This document shows positions 1 through 6,517 of a DNA stretch of 10,724 nt, in pieces. The translations under genes were made by a program, and so were the position numbers. Origin of the DNA: Actinomycetales bacterium (GTDB lineage: Bacteria > Actinomycetota > Actinomycetes > Actinomycetales > Cellulomonadaceae); the NCBI GenBank assembly GCA_015655615.1, contig JAATES010000220.1, positions 1 through 10,724 on the forward strand, written 5' to 3'. The notes under the pieces were generated by a model that did not search any database, was not told the origin of the DNA, and saw only the letters and a program-made list of their open reading frames with translations. Numbering within the stretch: position 1 is the first letter of the stretch; each line of letters starts with the position of its first letter.

Positions 1-839
1 AGCGCTGGTATGGGCAGGGTGTCGACCCCTGCGAAGTAGTTGATGTTGGCGATCCGCCCGCCGCCGAACCGGGTCATGGCGATGGACTGGGCGAAGGTGC
101 GGGCGTCGCCGCCTGCGACGATGGTGGCATCGGCACCGCGACCTCCGGTCAGGGTCATGACCTGTTGCACCAGGTCACCCTCGGCGTAGCTGAGGACCTT
201 GGTCGCACCGAACTCGAGAGCCAGGTCTGCGCAGACGGGGCGAGTCCCGACGGCCAGGATCGTGGCCGCTCCGCGCAGCCGGGCACCTGCCACGGCCATG
301 AGGCCGACAGGTCCGATGCCCACGACGACCACCGTGTCGCCGAACTGGATGTCGGCCAGCTCGGCTCCGGTGAACCCGGTGGTCATCATGTCCACGGTCA
401 TCAGGGCGTCATCCGCAGTGACGTCATCCGTCATCGGGACGAGGTTGTTGTCGGCGTCATTGACCAGAAAGCGTTCGGCGAAGACGCCGTCGCGCTCACC
501 GGAGAGCTTGAGCGAGGAGAACGGCCCGGTGGGGTGTTTGAAGTTGTGCTCCTGGATGCCGCGAGCGCGCCAGTCGGGAGTGCCGGCGGGGACCACGACG
601 CGATCGCCGACGGCGAACTCCTGGACTCGGTCGCCCACTGCGACGACCTCGCCCAGCGCCTCGTGCCCCAGCACCCAGCCGGCAGGCTTGACCGCTCCGC
701 CCTCGAAGGCGGTGTGGACGTCGGACGAGCACGGCGCCACGGCAGTAGTTCGGATGACCGCGTCGAACGGACCGGCCACGGGCTCCGGCTTGTCGATCCA
801 CTTGACGATCCCCGGTCCAATGAGACCCAGCGCCTTCAT
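1..839 (-). CDS. adh: NADP(H)-dependent zinc secondary alcohol dehydrogenase, C-terminus beyond window
   Basis: Medium-chain dehydrogenase/reductase that would interconvert secondary alcohols (isopropanol type) and ketones. 279 complete codons are visible; the family is about 350 residues, so some 70 C-terminal residues are missing. The match to Thermoanaerobacter brockii ADH (recalled from memory) is almost without gaps, and its key residues fall at the same numbers: zinc ligands C37, H59 (GHE, with E60) and D150 (DMMTTG). The Rossmann motif GIGPVG is present. The NADP-selecting residues are G198, T199 (Ser in T. brockii), R200 and Y218, so NADP(H) rather than NAD(H) is expected. The structural four-Cys zinc lobe of horse-liver-type ADHs is absent, as in this subfamily. 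ATG at 839-837 is preceded by AAGGAG (846-851) at 6 bases. It appears to be a single gene with its own promoter region and a CRP-type site at 884-899. Confidence 0.93.
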   Translation of the reverse strand, partial: MKALGLIGPGIVKWIDKPEPVAGPFDAVIRTTAVAPCSSDVHTAFEGGAVKPAGWVLGHEALGEVVAVGDRVQEFAVGDRVVVPAGTPDWRARGIQEHNFKHPTGPFSSLKLSGERDGVFAERFLVNDADNNLVPMTDDVTADDALMTVDMMTTGFTGAELADIQFGDTVVVVGIGPVGLMAVAGARLRGAATILAVGTRPVCADLALEFGATKVLSYAEGDLVQQVMTLTGGRGADATIVAGGDARTFAQSIAMTRFGGGRIANINYFAGVDTLPIPA

Positions 840-883
840 GATGCACTCCTTCGGGCTGCCGCTCCGCAACCGGGCTCTCCGAC

Positions 884-899
884 TGTGACGACGGTCACA
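884..899. promoter_or_regulatory. CRP/GlxR-type operator upstream of adh
   Basis: TGTGACGACGGTCACA is a perfect inverted repeat and matches the classic TGTGA-N6-TCACA consensus of CRP-family regulators, including actinobacterial GlxR. It lies 45 bases upstream of the adh start. A TACAGT on the minus strand (906-911) could be the -10. If so, the operator would cover the transcription start and act as a repressor site; if the real promoter lies elsewhere it could activate. The match is seen directly; the regulator and direction of control are inferred. Confidence 0.65.
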
Positions 900-1038
900 C
901 TCGAGACTGTAGTCAGGGGTTCACGGTCCGATCTGGGCTCAAGTGCCTAGGAGCATGCCGGTGAGCCTCTGACGCTCTCGGTGCTTACGGGCAGTAGCCG
1001 GGTCCCGCATTCGGCTTGCTAGAGGCGACATCCCGTGA

Positions 1039-1047
1039 TGTGATACT
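1039..1047 (+). promoter_or_regulatory. Possible extended -10 for the small membrane protein gene
   Basis: TGTGATACT fits TGn followed by a -10 hexamer GATACT (4 of 6 to TATAAT). No good -35 is found at 16-18 bases; TTGCTA at 1016-1021 is 20 bases away. If used, transcription would start near 1054, leaving a leader of about 115 bases before the ATG at 1171. Confidence 0.25.
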
Positions 1048-1093
1048 AGGAATCTCGACGATGGAGTCGAATTCGACAGGGGGGATCAGGGGA

Positions 1094-1183
1094 ATGGACG
1101 AGAGCAGCGGAATCCGAAGACACATCCGTCGCAGCCCTGGCGGCAGCTGGAACGTGGAAGGCGCTGTGGGATGGGATCGTTGA
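1094..1183 (+). CDS. Possible 29-codon leader ORF overlapping the next gene
   Basis: ATG at 1094 opens a 29-codon frame (starting MDESSGIRRHIRR) that ends at TGA 1181-1183, ten bases past the ATG of the next gene, in a different frame. A G-rich stretch (1079-1084) sits about 9 bases upstream as a weak Shine-Dalgarno sequence. The product is basic, with no membrane segment and no run of one amino acid typical of attenuation peptides. Overlap with the next start would allow translational coupling. It may equally be a chance ORF. Confidence 0.25.
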   Translation: MDESSGIRRHIRRSPGGSWNVEGAVGWDR

Positions 1184-1455
1184 ATCCAGTGAGCAAGAGA
1201 TGCCTCTCCTGGGCCGTGGTGCTGCTGGTGCTCGGTCCGATCGTGTCGATCTACGGACCGAGGATCCTCGTGAACGCCTCCGAGGGCCTGCAGCCCGGGC
1301 AGGTCTTCTACCCGTCGATCGATCTGCTCAACTTCGTGATCGCCTTGCTGCAGTGGACGGCGGCTCCGCTCGGAGCGGCGCTGGTTGCGGCTGCCGTGGT
1401 CATCCAGGTGCTGGCGCCGAAGGGCGGCGCCGAGACTGGCAGTCCGGAGAGGTAG
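1171..1455 (+). CDS. Small two-helix membrane protein, function unknown
   Basis: 94 residues, not recognised. A short basic N-terminus is followed by a hydrophobic segment at about residues 11-28. An extracytoplasmic-looking stretch comes next (about 29-50, RILVNASEGLQPGQ), then a second, longer hydrophobic segment at about 52-82, and a polar tail with no apparent motif. The ATG start is preceded by GGAAGG (1156-1161) at 9 bases. In-frame TTG (1180) and GTG (1189) are alternatives that would still keep the first helix. The gene is convergent with the argO-like gene, and no partner is adjacent on its strand. The hydrophobic pattern and ribosome binding site support a real gene; nothing points to a function. 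Confidence 0.6.
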   Translation: MGSLNPVSKRCLSWAVVLLVLGPIVSIYGPRILVNASEGLQPGQVFYPSIDLLNFVIALLQWTAAPLGAALVAAAVVIQVLAPKGGAETGSPER

Positions 1456-1464
1456 GCTCGGGCG

Positions 1465-1478
1465 GCTCCGGCAGGAGC
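1465..1478. terminator. Weak hairpin between convergent genes
   Basis: GCTCC-GGCA-GGAGC forms a 5-bp stem with a 4-base loop in the 55-base gap between two convergent stop codons. There is no T-run on either side, so termination is inferred mainly from position. Confidence 0.25.
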
Positions 1479-1510
1479 GCTCTGCGCGGTGGCTCGGCCG
1501 ATGACGCGTG

Positions 1511-2140
1511 TCAGATGCCCCGCAGCAGGCCCAGGGCGATGGCGATCATGAGGATCGCGATCAGCAGGTCGAGCACGCGCCAGGACGCCGGGCTGGCGAA
1601 GACCGGCCGCAGCCGGCGGGAGCCGAACCCGAGTGCGGAGAACCACAGCGCGCTCGCCAGCACGGCACCGGCGGCGAACCACCAGCGTCTGCCCTGATGA
1701 CTCGCCCCGACGGAGCCGAGCAGCACCATCGTGTCGAGGTAGACATGAGGGTTGAGCCAGGTCAGCGAGAGCACTGTCAGCACGGCGGCCCGCCGTGAGA
1801 GCGGCGGCGAGCCTTCCGGCTCGGTGGCCAGGCTCCCCGGGCGGAGGGCGCGGCGCGCGGATCGCCATCCGTACCAGGTCAGGAAGGCCGCACCAGCGAT
1901 CCGGACCGTGACCATGAGAATGTCGGCGCGTTCGATGATCGCACCGAGGCCTGCCACACCCAGGACGATGAGCAGGGCGTCCGAGAGCGCACAGATCGCG
2001 ACGATGACGGCAACGTGCTCGCGGCGCAGGCCCTGGCGCAGGACGAAGGCGTTCTGTGCCCCGATCGCCACGATCAGGGACAGGCCGAGTCCGAGTCCGG
2101 CGAGCAGCGAGGTCAGCACCAGGCCACGGTAGGGCGGCAT
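1511..2140 (-). CDS. argO: LysE/ArgO-family basic amino acid exporter
   Basis: Inner-membrane exporter of L-arginine and/or L-lysine that relieves their build-up in the cytoplasm. 209 residues, the usual length (E. coli ArgO about 211). Family motifs are clear: GAQNAFVLRQG (27-37) in the first helix region, a central AISD-like segment CALSDALL with D54, and TWLNPHVYLDT (127-137) with D136. D54 and D136 correspond to the aspartate pair known to be needed in ArgO. About six hydrophobic segments are visible, with a charged cytoplasmic loop near 93-117. The NPHVYLDT motif is closer to E. coli ArgO than to Corynebacterium LysE, but the regulator next door is LysG-like, so the substrate (Arg, Lys or both) is open. 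ATG at 2140 gives a normal N-terminus, though no strong Shine-Dalgarno precedes it. Divergent from lysG. Confidence 0.92.
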   Translation of the reverse strand: MPPYRGLVLTSLLAGLGLGLSLIVAIGAQNAFVLRQGLRREHVAVIVAICALSDALLIVLGVAGLGAIIERADILMVTVRIAGAAFLTWYGWRSARRALRPGSLATEPEGSPPLSRRAAVLTVLSLTWLNPHVYLDTMVLLGSVGASHQGRRWWFAAGAVLASALWFSALGFGSRRLRPVFASPASWRVLDLLIAILMIAIALGLLRGI

Positions 2141-2155
2141 CTATCGGTAGTCCAG

Positions 2156-2179
2156 CTAATGTTTCTACAGATGCATTAG
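2156..2179. promoter_or_regulatory. Inverted-repeat operator candidate between argO and lysG
   Basis: Within the 50-base divergent gap, CTAATG (2156-2161) and CATTAG (2174-2179) form a perfect 6-bp inverted repeat with a 12-base AT-rich spacer. LysR-type regulators bind interrupted dyads in just this position, between their own gene and a divergent target. The right arm overlaps the probable lysG -10, which would suit autorepression. The repeat is seen directly; LysG binding is inferred. Confidence 0.5.
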
Positions 2180-2182
2180 TGT
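2177..2182 (+). promoter_or_regulatory. Probable -10 of lysG, suggesting a leaderless transcript
   Basis: TAGTGT fits TANNNT and ends 8 bases before the lysG ATG, the spacing expected if transcription starts at or next to the A of the start codon. No Shine-Dalgarno is present upstream of that ATG, which agrees with a leaderless mRNA, common in actinobacteria. Confidence 0.4.
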
Positions 2183-2190
2183 CTCTTCAT

Positions 2191-3093
2191 ATGGAACTAC
2201 CACAGCTGCAGGCGCTGGCCGCCGTGGTGGACACCGGCTCCTTCGACGCGGCTGCCCAGGCTCTGCAGGTCACCCCCTCCGCGATCAGTCAACGCATCCG
2301 TGCCTTGGAGAACGCTGCTGGCGGTGTCCTGCTGCAGCGCACCCGGCCGATCAGGACCACGGCCGCCGGGGCGGCCTATCTGCGACTGGCACGGCAGGTC
2401 GCGCTGCTGACCGCCGAGGCGGTCGCCGCCGCAGGACTGCCGTCAGATGCCGCCGCCCCGGGATCCGGGAACTCCGCCGCGCGCCCGCGGATTCCACTCG
2501 CGATCAACGGTGACTCCCTGGCCACCTGGGTGATGCCGTCACTGGCGGCGCTGGCCGGCGAGGTCAGCTTCGACATCCGCCGGGAGGACCAGGACCACTC
2601 GGCACGGCTGCTGCGCGACGGCACCGTGATGGCGGCTGTGACCGCGCAGTCACATCCGGTGCAGGGATGCACCGTCACCCGTCTGGGGGTCATGCGCTAC
2701 CGGGCTGTGGCGAGCCCGGACTTCGCCGATCACTGGTTTCCCGACGGCGTCGGGCCCGAGACCATGGCGAAGGCCCCAGTGGTCGTCTTCGATCGCCGGG
2801 ACGACCTCCAGGATCGGCTGCTGCGCAGGTTCTCGGTGCCACCGCTGAGCCCCCCGCGCCACTATGTGCCCGTGTCCGCCGACTTCGTGGAGGCGGTGCG
2901 GCTCGGTTTCGGATGGGCCATGGTGCCCGACCAGCAATCCGGCCCCCTGGTGAGCAAAGGCGACCTGGTCGTGCTCCCGGCGGGCAAGCCGTTGGGCGTC
3001 ACGCTCTACTGGCAGCAATGGGCGTTGCGCGCCGGCATGCTGGATCAGGTCGCCGCTGCCGTGGTCACGACTGCGGCCCGGGCGCTGCGGTGA
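2191..3093 (+). CDS. lysG: LysG/ArgP-type LysR-family regulator of amino acid export
   Basis: 300 residues, standard for the family. The N-terminal winged helix-turn-helix (about 1-60) reads MELPQLQALAAVVDTGSFDA, with the recognition segment VTPSAISQRIRALE (27-40). The effector domain follows from about 101 (PLAINGDSLATW). The stretches AINGDSLATW, EDQDHSARLLRDG and FGWAMVPDQQ match Corynebacterium LysG, which senses lysine, arginine and histidine and activates lysE. Residues 84-100 form a Gly/Ala-rich hinge. The frame is open further upstream, but ATG 2191 starts exactly at the conserved first helix, and upstream codons would read through the argO promoter region. Divergent to the exporter, so it most likely activates argO when basic amino acids are in excess. 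Confidence 0.93.
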   Translation: MELPQLQALAAVVDTGSFDAAAQALQVTPSAISQRIRALENAAGGVLLQRTRPIRTTAAGAAYLRLARQVALLTAEAVAAAGLPSDAAAPGSGNSAARPRIPLAINGDSLATWVMPSLAALAGEVSFDIRREDQDHSARLLRDGTVMAAVTAQSHPVQGCTVTRLGVMRYRAVASPDFADHWFPDGVGPETMAKAPVVVFDRRDDLQDRLLRRFSVPPLSPPRHYVPVSADFVEAVRLGFGWAMVPDQQSGPLVSKGDLVVLPAGKPLGVTLYWQQWALRAGMLDQVAAAVVTTAARALR

Positions 3094-3138
3094 TGCCGTG
3101 CCGTGCCCGGCCGCCGGTGCAGTGTGTGATCGACGTGG

Positions 3139-3789
3139 TTGACTGACGACGTGGGTACCAAGAGCGCGAGCACGACGCCGGCGACGCGACTGGTGGTGGG
3201 CGTGGCGGTGGGTCTGGCGGTCGCCGGGGGTATCGCCGTCGCGGGGTTCGCTGCGTTCAGCCTGCTCGGGGGGTGGATCGTCACCGCGCTCGTCTACATC
3301 GGATGGACCTGGGCGGACATCTGGCCGATGGACGCGTCTCAGACGGCCACGCACGCCACGCGGGAGGACCCGTCGCGCCGGGTGACGCATCTGCTGATCC
3401 TGGTGGCCTCGGTCGGCAGCCTCGTAGGCGTGGGGTTTCTCTTGGTGGCCGCACCGCAGGGGGACGCCACGGCCATCGTCGCGGCGGGGGTGGCGGTCCT
3501 CAGCGCGACCGTCTCCTGGTTCGCGGTTCACACCATGTTCGCGCTGCACTACGCCAAGGCCTACTATGTGCCTCCCGTGGGCGGCTTCGACTTCCACCAG
3601 GCCGAGCCACCACGGTACTCGGACTTCTTGTATGTGGCCTTCACCGTGGGCATGAGCTTTGCGATCTCCGATACCGACGTCGGCTCGTCGGCGCTGCGAG
3701 TCACCGCGTTGGGGCACGCCTTGCTCTCCTATGTGTTCGGGTCGGTCATCATCGCCTCGATCGTGAATCTGGTCGCCGGGCTCTCGTAG
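3139..3789 (+). CDS. DUF1345 (COG4291) integral membrane protein
   Basis: 216 residues from TTG 3139. The signature C-terminal half of DUF1345 is clear: SWFAVHTMFALHYAKAYY (126-143), GGFDF (148-152), YSDFLYVAFTVGMSFAISD (160-178), then a final helix ALLSYVFGSVIIASIVNL (194-211). Hydrophobic segments lie at about 17-57, 83-104, 111-135, 162-177 and 193-214. The biochemical role of the family is unknown. The start is uncertain: TTG 3139 and GTG 3151 both lack a good Shine-Dalgarno, and an in-frame TGA at 3127-3129 rules out anything longer. It follows lysG by 45 bases on the same strand and may be co-transcribed, though no functional link is evident. Confidence 0.85.
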   Translation: MTDDVGTKSASTTPATRLVVGVAVGLAVAGGIAVAGFAAFSLLGGWIVTALVYIGWTWADIWPMDASQTATHATREDPSRRVTHLLILVASVGSLVGVGFLLVAAPQGDATAIVAAGVAVLSATVSWFAVHTMFALHYAKAYYVPPVGGFDFHQAEPPRYSDFLYVAFTVGMSFAISDTDVGSSALRVTALGHALLSYVFGSVIIASIVNLVAGLS

Positions 3790-3791
3790 CG

Positions 3792-3822
3792 CCGGGCATC
3801 ACCGCTGGCACGCCCATGCCGG
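3792..3822. terminator. Possible hairpin between convergent genes
   Basis: In the 43-base gap between the DUF1345 and feoC-like stop codons, GGCAT (3795-3799) can pair with ATGCC (3816-3820). Two further C-G pairs (3792-3793 with 3821-3822) form beyond a one-base bulge. The loop is 16 bases and there is no T-run. Support is mainly positional. Confidence 0.22.
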
Positions 3823-3832
3823 AGAGGTCCGC

Positions 3833-4255
3833 CTATCGGCGCGCCAGCACGCACCCGGCGCAGGACAACGGCAGGGGCCGCCGGGCGGCTGAGCCGGCGG
3901 TCGGGGCAGGCGACGGTGCGCTCGCGGACGGACAGGAACTGCATCCCGACCCGGCGGCGCCGACGGCATGGACGAATGGCCCGCTCGCCTGCGCGAGCCC
4001 CAGCCGCACCAGCTGGCGCGCCGCGGACTCGACCAGGTCTCGATCCACGCGGCGCGTGCGGGCGATCTCGGCCGCCGTCCTTCCTGCCCTCAGGTCGATC
4101 AGGACCTGGGTGATCAGGGAGCCCGATGCGCGGAGCTGCGAGGCGGCATCCGGCATGTGACCTGGCATGCCTGCGGAGCCCGGCACGGCCAGGGCAGTCG
4201 TGCCCGTCGCGGCGCTCGGAATCATCCCACCGCGTGCCTCCGCCACGACGGTCAT
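3833..4255 (-). CDS. FeoC-like winged-helix protein with two CxxC motifs
   Basis: 140 residues; the frame is open further upstream, but ATG 4255 lies 4 bases after the feoB stop and is the natural operon start. A low-complexity N-terminus (1-38) precedes a compact helix-turn-helix-like region (about 41-90: LITQVLIDLRAGRTAAEIA, then VDRDLVESAARQLVRLGLA). This matches the pattern of FeoC-type winged helices. The C-terminus has four cysteines as CSSC (105-108) and CAGC (132-135), separated by a Pro/Ala/Ser linker. Classic FeoC of gamma-proteobacteria is about 80 residues with a Cys-rich wing that binds an Fe-S cluster; here the cysteines lie after the winged helix. Likely role: regulation or stabilisation of FeoB, or iron/oxygen sensing. 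The operon position is strong evidence, the sequence match moderate. Confidence 0.7.
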   Translation of the reverse strand: MTVVAEARGGMIPSAATGTTALAVPGSAGMPGHMPDAASQLRASGSLITQVLIDLRAGRTAAEIARTRRVDRDLVESAARQLVRLGLAQASGPFVHAVGAAGSGCSSCPSASAPSPAPTAGSAARRPLPLSCAGCVLARR

Positions 4256-4259
4256 GCGA

Positions 4260-6242
4260 TCACCACCACCAGCGCAGCAGCTGGAAGCAGGCCACGGACA
4301 ACACCCACGCGAGGGTGAGCTGTGCGGCCACGGCGCCCAAGGTCCACCGTGATCCGAACAGCCTCCGCTGCTCCGCGACCGTCGCCAGACACGGCGTATA
4401 GGCCAGGACGAAGACCATGAAGGCGGCCGCTGCGGCGGTGGCGTGGCCTCCCGAACTGGACTCAAGGGTGGCCTGGATGCGCTCGCCCAACGTGCCGGGA
4501 TGTGCGGGGTCGGCCGGCTCCTCGATGGCATACGACTGCGCCAGGGCCCCGACGGCCACCTCCTTGGCCACGAACCCGGTGAGCAGTGCGCTGGTCATAT
4601 GCCAGTCGCCATACCCGGCCGGTGTGAACGCCGGGGTGATCGCATCCGTGAGTCGTCCGTAGGCGGAGTCGTGCACCGGAACCTCACCGAAGGTGCTTCC
4701 GGAGCTCATGGGGACTGCCAGCAGGAGCCACACCACTGCGAGTACCGCGACGATGATGGTTCCGGCGCCTTTCAGAAAGGCCCATACCCGCACGACCATC
4801 GTCGTCAGCAGCGGGCGCAGCCGGGGCCGCTGGTAGGGGCTCAGCACCAGCGCCAGCGGCTCATGGGTGAGGTCGCGGAAGGCTGTCGTCCGCAGCAGCA
4901 GGGCGCCGCCGACCACCAGGAGGACGCTGAGCAGGTACATGGCCATGACGGCCAGCCCGGCGCGCTGGGGAAAGAACACCCCGGCGATCAGCACGTAGAC
5001 CGTCAGCCGTGCGGGGCACGACGTGTAGGGGATCAGCAGCCCGACCATCAGACGCTGTCGGGCATTCGGCAGGGTCTTGGTCGCCGACAGTGCGGGCAGG
5101 TTGCACCCGAACCCGACGACCAGAGGCATCACGACCCGGCCGTCGAGGCCGACGGCTCGCATCAGCCGATCAGCGAGCACGGCCACCCGGGCCACATAGC
5201 CGGAGTCCTCCAGCAGTCCGATCGCCAGGAACATCATGGCCATCAGCGGAGCGAAGGCGGCGACGACTCCCACCCCGGCCAGGAGCCCGTCGACGACCAG
5301 CCCCTCGAACCAGCCGCCTCCCAGGCCCACGGCACTCAGTAGCCACGAGGCCCCCGTCGTCACCGGCCCGGTGACCAGCGACTCGGCGGCGTCCATCAGC
5401 GGCGCCGCCGCCCAGGTGGCGGTCTGGAACAGCGCCCACATCACCACGAGCAGGACGGGCACGCCCACCCAGCCCGTGAGGAGCCACCGGTCGATGCGGT
5501 CGGACCGGGAAGGGCGCTGTTCCTGACCGACTCCGACTGCCTGTACTACGCCATCCGCCCAGCTGAGCAGCACATCAGCTGCTGCCAGCTGGGCGTCGAG
5601 GTCTCGGCCATCCGGGACCAGTGAGGCATCCTGCGGCAGGGCTCGAACCGTGCGAGGCGAGCGCTGGGCCTCGCTGAGTGCGGCCGCCAGCTCGGGTACG
5701 CCCTGCCCGGTGCGCGGGTCCACGGCGACGACGGGAACGCCCAGCTCGGCACTGAGCCGGTCTGCATCGACCGCGCAGCCGGCAGCGCCTGCCACATCGC
5801 ACATCGTCAGGGCGACCACGAGGCTCGGAGCCTGTGCGGCGACCTGTGCCAGGAGGTAGAGCGAGCCATGCAACTGCGCAGCGTCGGCCACGAGCAGGAT
5901 GAGGTCCCCCTCGGCATGCGCGGCAGCCACGCTCTGGCAGGTGACGGTCTCGTCTGCGGAGACCGGAGCGAGGGAATACGTGCCCGGGAGATCCGTGACA
6001 AGCCAGCCCTGAGGTGTGTCGCCTGTGCGGGGACGCCACGTGCCCGTGGACAGTTCCACGGTGGTCCCAGGAGAGTTGCGGACCTGCTGGCGGGCTCCGG
6101 TGAGGCGATTGAACAGGGTCGACTTGCCGCAGTTGGGGGTGCCGACCAACAGCACGCGCCGACTGGTCGCAGTCGGTGACGCGCCATGCAGGTGTCCGCT
6201 GGCGAGGCGGGCACCCCCATCGCCGCAATGCGGGCAGCTCAC
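4260..6242 (-). CDS. feoB: FeoB, ferrous iron transporter with GTPase domain
   Basis: Inner-membrane Fe(II) importer. 660 residues from GTG 6242, which overlaps the feoA stop by 4 bases (GTGA); the frame stays open upstream, but those codons read through feoA. The G domain shows G1 GTPNCGKS (34-41), G2 around T60/T61, G3 DLPGTYSL (84-91), and a G4 position reading TMCD (146-149), where NxxD is usual. The membrane core starts near 251 and keeps the hallmark segments GFGCNLPALSATKTL (C380), IPYTSCPARL (C409), GFVAKEVAVGAL (556-567) and AYTPCLATV (C618). The N-terminus carries CPHC (3-6) followed by HLH (17-19), a possible metal-binding knuckle not in E. coli FeoB. Shorter than E. coli FeoB (773), mainly through shorter loops. 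Translationally coupled to feoA; the feoC-like gene follows. Confidence 0.95.
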   Translation of the reverse strand: MSCPHCGDGGARLASGHLHGASPTATSRRVLLVGTPNCGKSTLFNRLTGARQQVRNSPGTTVELSTGTWRPRTGDTPQGWLVTDLPGTYSLAPVSADETVTCQSVAAAHAEGDLILLVADAAQLHGSLYLLAQVAAQAPSLVVALTMCDVAGAAGCAVDADRLSAELGVPVVAVDPRTGQGVPELAAALSEAQRSPRTVRALPQDASLVPDGRDLDAQLAAADVLLSWADGVVQAVGVGQEQRPSRSDRIDRWLLTGWVGVPVLLVVMWALFQTATWAAAPLMDAAESLVTGPVTTGASWLLSAVGLGGGWFEGLVVDGLLAGVGVVAAFAPLMAMMFLAIGLLEDSGYVARVAVLADRLMRAVGLDGRVVMPLVVGFGCNLPALSATKTLPNARQRLMVGLLIPYTSCPARLTVYVLIAGVFFPQRAGLAVMAMYLLSVLLVVGGALLLRTTAFRDLTHEPLALVLSPYQRPRLRPLLTTMVVRVWAFLKGAGTIIVAVLAVVWLLLAVPMSSGSTFGEVPVHDSAYGRLTDAITPAFTPAGYGDWHMTSALLTGFVAKEVAVGALAQSYAIEEPADPAHPGTLGERIQATLESSSGGHATAAAAAFMVFVLAYTPCLATVAEQRRLFGSRWTLGAVAAQLTLAWVLSVACFQLLRWWW

Positions 6243-6505
6243 AGTGAGCACCCGTGACCAGGGACGGCCATTGCGGGCGCCTCGACCTGGACCGCACGTG
6301 CCGTGGCGGCGTCCAAGGCGATGCGCCGGCTGCCGATCTGCACGATGCGTCCGCCGAAGGGCGTGGCATGGCGGACCTGGATGCGGGTACCCGGTCGCAG
6401 ACCGAGCTCGCGGAGCCTCAGGCGACCGGCGGCAGTGGTTGCGGCTGACTCGTCGAGGCGGAGCAGGGTCATCGCGATCTGGGCGGGCGCTTCGGCGATG
6501 TTCAC
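6239..6505 (-). CDS. feoA: FeoA, SH3-like partner of FeoB
   Basis: Small cytoplasmic protein needed for FeoB-dependent Fe(II) uptake. 88 residues from GTG 6505. The family core is clear: LRLRELGLRPGTRIQV (29-44), TPFGGRIVQIGSRRIALD (48-65) and a final strand AVQVE, the beta-barrel pattern of FeoA. Start choice: GTG 6505 lacks a spaced Shine-Dalgarno but has a TACGGT -10 element six bases upstream, fitting a leaderless mRNA. An internal ATG (6472, residue 12) is the main alternative and would give a family-typical MTLLRLDES start. Longer in-frame codons upstream run through the putative operator and are unlikely. First gene of feoA-feoB-feoC-like. Confidence 0.9.
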   Translation of the reverse strand: MNIAEAPAQIAMTLLRLDESAATTAAGRLRLRELGLRPGTRIQVRHATPFGGRIVQIGSRRIALDAATARAVQVEAPAMAVPGHGCSL

Positions 6506-6511
6506 TCTTCG

Positions 6512-6517
6512 ACCGTA
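6512..6517 (-). promoter_or_regulatory. Possible -10 of the feo operon
   Basis: TACGGT (minus strand) fits TANNNT and ends 6 bases before GTG 6505, so feo mRNA could start at the feoA start codon. TAGGCT at 6534-6529 is an alternative -10 that would give a leader of about 17 bases. Both lie in or beside the iron-box-like element, as expected for a repressor-blocked promoter. Confidence 0.35.

Larger units (their letters stand above)
840..1170. other. Intergenic region between adh and a small membrane protein gene
   Basis: About 330 bases without a confident gene. Reading leftwards it holds the adh ribosome binding site (846-851), a perfect CRP-type palindrome (884-899) and a possible adh -10 (906-911, TACAGT on the minus strand). 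Reading rightwards it holds a possible extended -10 (1039-1047) and a possible short leader ORF starting at 1094. I see nothing convincing between about 912 and 1038: no tRNA, no long repeat and no credible ORF. Confidence 0.6.

Noticed and set aside
165..950. Long plus-strand ORFs (261 and 229 codons) opposite the adh gene
   Set aside because: They are antisense shadows. The minus frame starting at 839 encodes a full match to the alcohol dehydrogenase family with every key residue; the plus frames give low-complexity Arg/Ser/Asp-rich proteins.
3107..3117. CCGG-CCG-CCGG hairpin after lysG
   Set aside because: Only a 4-bp stem and no T-run; it cannot be told from background in this GC-rich DNA.
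2650..3717. 355-codon minus-strand ORF opposite lysG and the DUF1345 gene
   Set aside because: His/Arg-rich composition typical of an antisense frame in high-GC DNA, with no domain seen, and it spans two well-supported plus-strand genes.
3833..4531. Longer version of the feoC-like protein starting inside feoB
   Set aside because: The first 92 codons read through feoB in another frame and are Ser/Pro/Arg-rich. The ATG 4 bases after the feoB stop is the natural start.
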